Under the pieces are notes generated by a model. That model was not told where the DNA came from, did not search any database, and saw only the letters and a list, made by a program, of their open reading frames with translations. Position numbers and translations under genes: made by a program. From JAAYXE01 sp964391195 (GTDB lineage: Bacteria; Chloroflexota; Anaerolineae; Anaerolineales; UBA4823): a stretch of DNA of 64,000 nt. The stretch lies in NCBI GenBank assembly GCA_964391195.1, contig CAYMLG010000020.1, forward strand, positions 1-64,000, given 5' to 3'. Shown here piece by piece: positions 34,718 to 41,034 of the stretch. Position 1 is the first letter of the stretch; each line of letters begins with the position of its first letter.

Positions 34718-34737
34718 ATGCGGTTTGCGAACCGCAT
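34718..34737 (+). other. Short hairpin in the miaB upstream region
   Basis: ATGCGGTT-TGCG-AACCGCAT, a perfect 8-bp stem with a 4-nt loop, upstream of the miaB -10 box. No T-run follows. Its role is not evident; it is probably outside the miaB transcript. Confidence 0.4.
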
Positions 34738-34794
34738 CTGTAACCCTTGCCAGGCAGCGGTGGATCCCAACAGGTCACCATTATTTGGGAGAGG

Positions 34795-34800
34795 TATAAT
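34795..34800 (+). promoter_or_regulatory. -10 box adjoining the miaB start
   Basis: Perfect TATAAT whose last base is 7 nt before the miaB ATG. No good -35 at 17 nt (AGGTCA). The spacing implies a leaderless miaB transcript. Confidence 0.55.
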
Positions 34801-34807
34801 ACCGGAC

Positions 34808-36172
34808 ATGAAGTATCACATTTGGACTGAAGGCTGTCAGATGAATGTCGCCGACTCGCAGCGAGTGGCCTCGGCATTGGAGCATCTGGGTTACACGGCA
34901 ACCCGCCGCGCCGAGGAAGCGGATGTGATTGTGCTGAACACCTGCGTCGTGCGGCAGAGCGCCGAAGATAAAGCCTATGGACGGCTGCACTCGCTGCGGC
35001 CCTTGAAGGATCAGCGCCCAGAACTGGTGATTAACCTGATGGGCTGCCTGGTGGGGGTGAAAGGCCACGAGCGGTTGCAAAAGCGTTTCCCCTTTGTGGA
35101 TGTGTTCTCCCCCCCTTCAGACCCCGGCCCGCTGGTATCATTCCTCACTCAAGGCGAGACCCGTGATCTGGAGCAGGCGGAGGTTGCAGCCAGATTCGCG
35201 GCGATGGATAACGACCTGGTGCTGCCCGTGCACGAGCGGGGGAAGTTGGTCTCCGCCCACGTGCCGGTCGTGCTGGGCTGCTCGCACGCCTGCACCTTCT
35301 GCATTATTCCTTACAAGCGGGGCGTCGAACGCAGCCGCCATGTGGGCGAGATCGTGGCTGAGGTCCGTTCGCTGGTCGCCCAGGGTGTGAAGGAAATCAC
35401 CCTGCTGGGGCAAATTGTGGACCGGTACGGGAAAGATATCCCCGATGGCCCCAACCTGGCCGGATTGCTGCGCATCGTGCACGAGGTGGAAGGCCTGGAG
35501 CGCATCCGCTTCCTGACCTCGCATCCGAATTGGATGACGGAAGAACTGCTGGATACGGTGGCAGAGCTGCCGAAAGTGATGTCGCACATCGAAGTGCCGG
35601 TGCAGGCTGGGAACGACGAAGTGTTGGAAAACATGAAGCGCGGCTATACGGCCGAAGACTACCGCCGGTTGGTGGCGAAAATCCGGGAGCGGATTCCAGG
35701 CGTTTCGATCGCTACCGATATCATCGTCGGCTTCCCGGGTGAGACAGACGATCAGTTCCAGGACACTTACGATCTGCTGGAAGAACTGCGCCTGGACGTG
35801 GCTCACCTGGCGCGCTATTCCACCCGGCCAGGGACAGTCGCGCAGCGTAAGATGGAAGACAATGTGAGCGAAGAAGAGAAGTGGCGCCGGTTCCGCTTGC
35901 TGGAAGAACAGCAGGAGCGAATTGCGGCGGAAATCAATGCCCGCTATCTGGGCGAATCCGTCGAGGTGCTGTTCGAAGATAAGGTCCGCGGCCGTTGGCG
36001 CGGGCGAACGCCAACGAATAAACTGGTGTTTGTCGAGTCGGCGGAAGATTTGCGTGGCAGGCTGCTGCAGGTCCAGATCACCTGGACCGGACCCTGGTCG
36101 ATGCAAGGGGTGCTGCCGCGGAAACCGGCGATCGAGCAGTCTGCAGAGTTTATCCCCCTGCAGGTGAGGTAG
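34808..36172 (+). CDS. miaB: tRNA-2-methylthio-N6-dimethylallyladenosine synthase MiaB
   Basis: Radical-SAM methylthiotransferase modifying A37 of tRNAs. 454 residues from MKYHIWTEGC. The UPF0004 domain supplies the auxiliary-cluster cysteines C10, C46 and C80; GCSHACTFCIIP (C158, C162, C165) binds the radical-SAM cluster; HIEVPVQAGNDEVLENMKRGY and IVGFPGETDDQF are MiaB/RimO motifs. The C-terminal TRAM domain ends in a short Leu/Arg tail. RimO/MtaB cannot be wholly excluded, but the motif set fits MiaB. An ATG 90 nt upstream lies in the hairpin and is rejected. Confidence 0.93.
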   Translation: MKYHIWTEGCQMNVADSQRVASALEHLGYTATRRAEEADVIVLNTCVVRQSAEDKAYGRLHSLRPLKDQRPELVINLMGCLVGVKGHERLQKRFPFVDVFSPPSDPGPLVSFLTQGETRDLEQAEVAARFAAMDNDLVLPVHERGKLVSAHVPVVLGCSHACTFCIIPYKRGVERSRHVGEIVAEVRSLVAQGVKEITLLGQIVDRYGKDIPDGPNLAGLLRIVHEVEGLERIRFLTSHPNWMTEELLDTVAELPKVMSHIEVPVQAGNDEVLENMKRGYTAEDYRRLVAKIRERIPGVSIATDIIVGFPGETDDQFQDTYDLLEELRLDVAHLARYSTRPGTVAQRKMEDNVSEEEKWRRFRLLEEQQERIAAEINARYLGESVEVLFEDKVRGRWRGRTPTNKLVFVESAEDLRGRLLQVQITWTGPWSMQGVLPRKPAIEQSAEFIPLQVR

Positions 36173-36456
36173 GGCGGTTCACCGGCGCGGGCCGGCTGAC
36201 CGTTGATTGCAAGCCTTTTCGCTCCTCACGATGGGGTGAGTAAGAGAATAAGGTCGATGCGGTTCGTGAAGACAGTGGCTCCGGTTCCGTTTTCACGAGC
36301 CGCTTCATTTTGCCTGCCGTCCGGATTCACAGCCTCAGAACTCGTACCGGTTGACCGGGCCGCGGCACAATTTTGGGCGAACCTGTGTTCCGCTACAGCC
36401 TTGTCCGATTGACCGGTTTAAGTTAGGATTACTTTCGACTCTGTCAGGAGGGAAGA
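36173..36456 (+). other. Intergenic region with hairpin and promoter
   Basis: 284 bases without a gene. A 12-bp stem with one G-U (36259-36270 with 36292-36303) is present; no T-run follows. A promoter for the next gene is likely: TTGTCC (36401-36406), 17-nt spacer, TAGGAT (36424-36429). Confidence 0.5.
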
Positions 36457-36873
36457 TTGACGAAACATATTGGGTTAATCGGGGGGGACCTGATCGCGAT
36501 CGGCGTGATCACGATCCTGGGATTCGCGTCTCACGGCACAGCTACGACAGCCGGGCTGCGCTTGCTGACCACTTTTATCCCCCTGGCGGCCGGCTGGTTT
36601 TTGATTGCCCCATTCCTTGGATTGTATGATCTCCGGCGGGCGGCGGATGCCAGGCAATTGTGGCGGCCCGTGTTGGCGATGGTCTTTGCAGGTCCGTTTG
36701 CCGCCTGGCTGAGAGGTGTGATGTTGAACGCGCCGATTCTGCCGCTCTTTGTGGCTGTGCTCGGTGGTTCGGCTGCCCTGGGAATGTTATTGTGGCGTAT
36801 TCTGTATTGGTTTGCGGCGGCTCGCCGCTCTCCGGACCGCCCTGTGACGGCCCAGAAAAAATTCGAAAGTTGA
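36457..36873 (+). CDS. DUF3054 membrane protein
   Basis: 138 residues with four hydrophobic segments. The sequence (GGDLIAIGVITILGFASHG near the start; PILPLFVAVLGG in the third helix) fits the DUF3054 family of small actinobacterial and chloroflexal membrane proteins, function unknown. Begins with TTG at 36457, supported by AGGAGGGA 5 nt upstream. The C-terminal 20 residues are basic and cytosolic-looking. 115 nt before an ECF sigma gene on the same strand. Confidence 0.8.
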   Translation: MTKHIGLIGGDLIAIGVITILGFASHGTATTAGLRLLTTFIPLAAGWFLIAPFLGLYDLRRAADARQLWRPVLAMVFAGPFAAWLRGVMLNAPILPLFVAVLGGSAALGMLLWRILYWFAAARRSPDRPVTAQKKFES

Positions 36874-36988
36874 GCGGCCTGGCAAAAACTCAGGGAAGCG
36901 CGGCGTATAGCCGGCGTTGATCCCTGCCAAAGCTCAGTTTATCTAACAGAATTGTGAACTGAGGAGAGAACCGGGAAGTGTAGACTGT

Positions 36989-37591
36989 ATGGACGAAGTC
37001 GCTTTGATCGCCGCTGCAAAGCAGGGTGATCTGGACTCATTCAATCGTCTGGTGCTCGCGTACCAGGATATGGTCTTCTCCCAGGCTTACCGTATGATGG
37101 GTGAGCCTGAGGCAGCAGAAGATGCGGCTCAAGAGGCTTTCATCTCGGCCTACCGCAACTTGAATTCGTTTCGGGGCGGTTCCTTCAAGGCCTGGCTGCT
37201 GCGGATTGTGACCAATGCCTGTTATGATGAGCTGCGCCGTCAAAAACGACGCCCGACAACGCCTCTCGAACCGGTAGACGCGGACGATGAAGAGATCGAA
37301 TCGCCGCGCTGGATGACCGACCCGGGAGAAACGCCCGAGGAGGCTGCTGAGCGGACCGAGTTGAACAGGGCGCTGCAAAACTGCCTGAATGATCTGGCAC
37401 CTGAATTCCGGGCGATTGTGATTCTGGTGGATATCCAGGGATTAGATTACAGCGAAGCTGCGGAATCGCTTGGAACTCCGTTAGGGACGATCAAAAGCCG
37501 CCTGGCTCGGGGTAGATTAAAATTGCGCGATTGTTTGCAAGGATTTTGGGAACTTTTACCGGCGTCGCTTCGTCTGGTAGATGAGAGTTGA
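36989..37591 (+). CDS. ECF RNA polymerase sigma factor
   Basis: 200 residues. Region 2 (FNRLVLAYQDMVFSQAYRMMG, then AEDAAQEAFISAYRNL) and region 4 (LNDLAPEFRAIVILVDIQGLDYSEAAE...GTPLGTIKSRLARGRLKLR) are intact and joined by an acidic linker, as in RpoE/SigW-like ECF factors. The next gene overlaps or follows within 2 nt and has anti-sigma features. Stress-responsive transcription of envelope genes is a reasonable inference; the target promoters are unknown. Confidence 0.95.
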   Translation: MDEVALIAAAKQGDLDSFNRLVLAYQDMVFSQAYRMMGEPEAAEDAAQEAFISAYRNLNSFRGGSFKAWLLRIVTNACYDELRRQKRRPTTPLEPVDADDEEIESPRWMTDPGETPEEAAERTELNRALQNCLNDLAPEFRAIVILVDIQGLDYSEAAESLGTPLGTIKSRLARGRLKLRDCLQGFWELLPASLRLVDES

Positions 37592-37593
37592 CC

Positions 37594-38445
37594 ATGACGA
37601 AACAAATTTCCCCCCACGAATGGGAAGCCCTTTCGGCCTACCTAGATAAAGAATTACCGGTGAAAGAGCGCACTCGTCTGGAATCTCGACTGCAGGTGCA
37701 GCCAGAACTGAGACAGGCCCTGGAAGACCTGCGCCGGACTCGAGCGGTGCTGCGCAGCCAACCGCGGCTGCGCGCGCCGCGGAATTTTACCCTGACGCCA
37801 GAGATGGTTGGTCAGCGGCGGCCGGTGCGCAGCGGAGGCGGGCTGCCTGTCTTCAATTTGATGCGGTTTGCTTCGGCGTTCGCCGCGGTGTTACTGGTGA
37901 TCGTCCTGATTGGTGATCTGTTCAGCGGCGCCCCGGTAGGACGTCCGACCGCAATGAGAGGCAGCGAAGCGACTGTCGCCGAGGAGCCAATCGCCGCGCC
38001 GTTTGCAGCCGAAGCTGCCGGCGAGACGGAAGAATTCGCGCCGGCTGAGGGAGAGATGGCGATCGAATCGCTTGAGGCGGAAGCGCCTGCCCAGCCTGGC
38101 GCGCGCGCGGCAGCCGGGACTCCGCAACCTGAAGCCACCGGTCCGGCCGCATTGGCAGCCCCTCGGGCAGCTGAGGAGGGTGATATGGTGGTGGAGGGTG
38201 TGCCCCCTCAGGCGGCGGATGCCGGGGCTGAACCGCCATCCGTCCTCGTTTCCCCTAAAGGGGATGAATCCGCCGGCCTGACTGCACAGACGCTTGAATC
38301 TCAGGCTGAACTGGCAGACGTTGAAGAAGAACGCGCTCCGATTTTTACTACGCAACTGCTGCGAGGGTTGGAAATCGCCCTGGCGGCGCTGGCGCTGATC
38401 GCCGGTCTGGCAGCCTTCTGGCTGCGAAGAAGCGGACGAGTTTAA
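37594..38445 (+). CDS. Putative anti-sigma factor (no zinc motif)
   Basis: 283 residues from the ATG 2 nt after the sigma stop; an overlapping in-frame TTG (37588) is the alternative. The N-terminal cytosolic part (WEALSAYLDKELPVKERTRLE...PELRQALEDLRRTRAVL) is like the anti-sigma domain, but the usual H-x3-C-x2-C zinc site is absent. One helix (about 90-112) crosses the membrane, then a long Ala/Glu/Pro-rich region of about 130 residues and a second hydrophobic helix near the C-terminus. Probably sequesters the ECF factor at the membrane. Confidence 0.8.
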   Translation: MTKQISPHEWEALSAYLDKELPVKERTRLESRLQVQPELRQALEDLRRTRAVLRSQPRLRAPRNFTLTPEMVGQRRPVRSGGGLPVFNLMRFASAFAAVLLVIVLIGDLFSGAPVGRPTAMRGSEATVAEEPIAAPFAAEAAGETEEFAPAEGEMAIESLEAEAPAQPGARAAAGTPQPEATGPAALAAPRAAEEGDMVVEGVPPQAADAGAEPPSVLVSPKGDESAGLTAQTLESQAELADVEEERAPIFTTQLLRGLEIALAALALIAGLAAFWLRRSGRV

Positions 38446-38462
38446 TAGTTCAGAACTGCAGC

Positions 38463-38506
38463 ACACGGGGAATGGTGGAAACCACTCCCCGTGTGTTGGT
38501 TTTTCT
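38463..38506 (+). terminator. Terminator of the sigma/anti-sigma unit
   Basis: Stem 38463-38476 with 38481-38494 (13 of 14 pairs), GGAA tetraloop, then GTTGGTTTTT. It starts 17 nt after the anti-sigma stop. Confidence 0.85.
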
Positions 38507-38534
38507 TCGATCTCCCTGGAAGTGATGGCCTCCC

Positions 38535-39035
38535 GTGTATGATGACGAAGTAAATTTTTGCACCCGATGCGGAACCGAGGTCGAGCTGGCCGAGCGTTAT
38601 GGGCGGGTGCGTCCCGTTTGCCCCGCTTGCGGGTGGATTTACTTCCACGACCCGAAAGTCGCCGTGGCCGCGCTGATCCTGCACGAAGACCAGGTTCTGT
38701 TGGTCCGCCGGGCAAATGATCCAAAGCGTGGGCTGTGGACGCTGCCCGCAGGTTTTATGGATGCGGGCGAGGATCCGGCCCGGGCTGTCGAGCGCGAATG
38801 TTTGGAAGAGACCGGGCTCGAAGTGAGCGCGCGTACACTGCTCGATGTGATCTCCGGAAAAGAACACAGCCGGGGAGCGAACCTGCTGATCGTCTATCGG
38901 GTAGAAGTGCTTGGGGGTGAACTGCGCCCGGCGGATGATGTTGACCGGGCCGATTATTTCCAGCTGACCGATCTGCCTCCGCTGGCATTTGAGACCACAA
39001 CAAAAGTGTTGAGCCGTTATGCTCTCCGCCGGTAG
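38535..39035 (+). CDS. NUDIX hydrolase with zinc ribbon
   Basis: 166 residues. A zinc ribbon CTRCG...CPACG (about 9-36) precedes the NUDIX domain, whose box GFMDAGEDPARAVERECLEETGLEV (read in parts: GFMDAGEDPARAV, ECLEETG) keeps the catalytic Glu pair. Resembles the NudC/ADP-ribose pyrophosphatase group of nucleoside-diphosphate-X hydrolases. Begins with GTG at 38535; the adjacent ATG triplets are in other frames and stop quickly. GGAAGTG lies upstream. Confidence 0.9.
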   Translation: MYDDEVNFCTRCGTEVELAERYGRVRPVCPACGWIYFHDPKVAVAALILHEDQVLLVRRANDPKRGLWTLPAGFMDAGEDPARAVERECLEETGLEVSARTLLDVISGKEHSRGANLLIVYRVEVLGGELRPADDVDRADYFQLTDLPPLAFETTTKVLSRYALRR

Positions 39036-39158
39036 ATATGCATGGTAAACTTATCCCAGGCCTTATATTTCATCTGAATACCGTCCTGTAACCCACACCT
39101 AAAGCGTATTTTTACAATTTAATACCCTGGTTTTCAACAACAGTGAGGAGAAGATTCG

Positions 39159-40928
39159 ATGAAAACAACTGTACTGCGGCCAGGCGCCTGGCTGGTTGTA
39201 TTGATCATGGTTGTGAGCATCGCCTGCAACCTGGGATCGTCTCCGGCCACCGAAACGCCGCCCCCACCAGAGATCGTTGAACCAACTGCAGAAATTGCAC
39301 CCTCCCAAGAAGCTGCTCCGGATGTAGTAGATGAACCTATCTCTGAACCGGAGGACACCACGCCCAAGGGCCTGGTCACCAGCCTGCAAGATGTAAAAAA
39401 GGCGGTGATACAGATTGAAGCTCAGGGTACCTTCATAGACCCGCAGTTTGGCCTGGTGTTGAACGGCGCCGGACGCGGGTCGGGATTTATTATCGATCCA
39501 GAAGGGATCGCAGTGACGAACAACCACGTGGTCACCGGTTCGGCTTTGCTGAAGGTGTGGGTTGCGGGTGAAAATTCTCCCCGCAACGCCAAAGTGCTGG
39601 CCGTTTCAGAGTGTTCCGACCTGGCTGTAATCGACATCGACGGCAGCGGGTACTCTTACCTGGATTGGTACGATGGAGCGATCGACGTTGGGATGGACAT
39701 CTACGTTGCCGGCTTCCCATTGGGTGACCCGGAATACACGCTGACAAGGGGCATTATTTCAAAAGCCAGGGCCAGTGGCGAGACCCAATGGGCCTCCGTA
39801 GACTCGGTGATCGAGTATGATGCCACCACCAATCCCGGCAATTCCGGCGGACCGGTGATCACCCCGGACGGCAGGATTCTGGGCATCCATTATGCCGGCA
39901 ATTCTGACACCCGGCAGGCTTACGGGATCTCGAAGACGGTGGCGGTGAGGGTGATCGACCAACTGCGCCAGGGGAATAATGTGGATACGATCGGAGTGAA
40001 CGGTCAGGCCGTGTGGACCGAGGACGGGAGCTTGACCGGCATCTGGGTCTCTTCGGTGGCTTCCGGGTCCCCGGCGGACAAGGCAGGCATTCAGGCCGGC
40101 GATATCTTGCTGATGATGGAGAACCTGGTGCTGGCAACCGATTACACCATGTCCGATTACTGTGATATCCTGCGCAGCCACAATCCCAGCGACACCTTGA
40201 GCGTCCAGGTGCTGCGCTGGGCCAACGCCGAAGTGTTGGATGGACAGCTAAACGGGCGCCAGTTGGAAGTCACTTACGCTTACGATCCCGATGTTCCGGA
40301 CGGGCCGGGAGTCCCGGAGGACCCGAATGTGAACAGTTCTGACATCGTCAATCCGAACCCCAGCGGGTCGGGGGATTTCTATTACTACTCGGAGTTCGAT
40401 GGCGGGTTGGGTGACTGGAGCTATTTCCTGACGAACGGCCGGGACGACGGTTTCGAAGCGGGGACAGATAACAGCCGCTTGTATTTCAATATCGGCGAGA
40501 AAAATACGTGGATCTACCTGATTTACGACCCGTGGATCTACACAGATACTCGTCTGGATACGAGGGTGGAGAATCTGGGGCGCAATAACAACAACGTCAG
40601 CCTGATCTGCCGCTACTCTGAGAAGGGCTGGTATGAGTTCAACATCGCCAACAATGGGGAATGGACCATCCTGCGGTTCGACACCGCCTCGAACCAGTAC
40701 ATCGCCTTGTTCACCGGCGGTTCGACCCTGATCAACACCGGGCAAGGCATTAATGAGTACACGGCGGTCTGTAATGGGGAAAACTTGACCCTGGGGATCA
40801 ACGGCGTGGAGGTGAAGACGATCAAAGACCGGGCGCTGAAGGAAGGACAGGCCGGCCTATCGGTCTCATCTTTCAATGTGACCCCGATCGTGGTCGAGTT
40901 CGATTACTTCTCGGTCACTGTGCCGTAA
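39159..40928 (+). CDS. DegP/HtrA-like lipoprotein serine protease with C-terminal lectin-like domain
   Basis: 589 residues. Lipobox at VVSIAC (Cys23), Pro/Glu-rich linker, then a trypsin-like protease with His123 (TNNHVV), Asp154 (CSDLAVID) and Ser229 (NPGNSGGPV), all catalytic residues present. A PDZ domain follows (about 285-365). The C-terminal ~190 residues form a predicted LamG/concanavalin-like beta domain (YYYSEFDGGLGDWSYFL to FDYFSVTVP), also seen in the lipoprotein at 55254. Surface protein quality control or processing is the likely job; the extra domain may bind glycans. Confidence 0.92.
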   Translation: MKTTVLRPGAWLVVLIMVVSIACNLGSSPATETPPPPEIVEPTAEIAPSQEAAPDVVDEPISEPEDTTPKGLVTSLQDVKKAVIQIEAQGTFIDPQFGLVLNGAGRGSGFIIDPEGIAVTNNHVVTGSALLKVWVAGENSPRNAKVLAVSECSDLAVIDIDGSGYSYLDWYDGAIDVGMDIYVAGFPLGDPEYTLTRGIISKARASGETQWASVDSVIEYDATTNPGNSGGPVITPDGRILGIHYAGNSDTRQAYGISKTVAVRVIDQLRQGNNVDTIGVNGQAVWTEDGSLTGIWVSSVASGSPADKAGIQAGDILLMMENLVLATDYTMSDYCDILRSHNPSDTLSVQVLRWANAEVLDGQLNGRQLEVTYAYDPDVPDGPGVPEDPNVNSSDIVNPNPSGSGDFYYYSEFDGGLGDWSYFLTNGRDDGFEAGTDNSRLYFNIGEKNTWIYLIYDPWIYTDTRLDTRVENLGRNNNNVSLICRYSEKGWYEFNIANNGEWTILRFDTASNQYIALFTGGSTLINTGQGINEYTAVCNGENLTLGINGVEVKTIKDRALKEGQAGLSVSSFNVTPIVVEFDYFSVTVP

Positions 40929-40980
40929 AGTCGGGGTAGTGTGTAAGCGCTGCCTGCCAGACCAGTAAGGGAATCAATCA

Positions 40981-41022
40981 GCCGGCGGGAGATGAGGAAA
41001 ACTCACCTCCCGCCGGCCGCTT
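40981..41022. terminator. Bidirectional terminator
   Basis: 11-bp GC stem (40981-40991 with 41007-41017) with a further 4-bp inner stem and a GAAAA loop, followed by CGCTTTT. Lies between convergent genes. Confidence 0.75.
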
Positions 41023-41034
41023 TTCAAGGCAAGG

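Noticed and set aside
34718..34807. N-terminal extension of miaB starting at 34718
   Set aside because: It would translate a hairpin and the -10 box and precede the conserved start MKYHIWTEGC.
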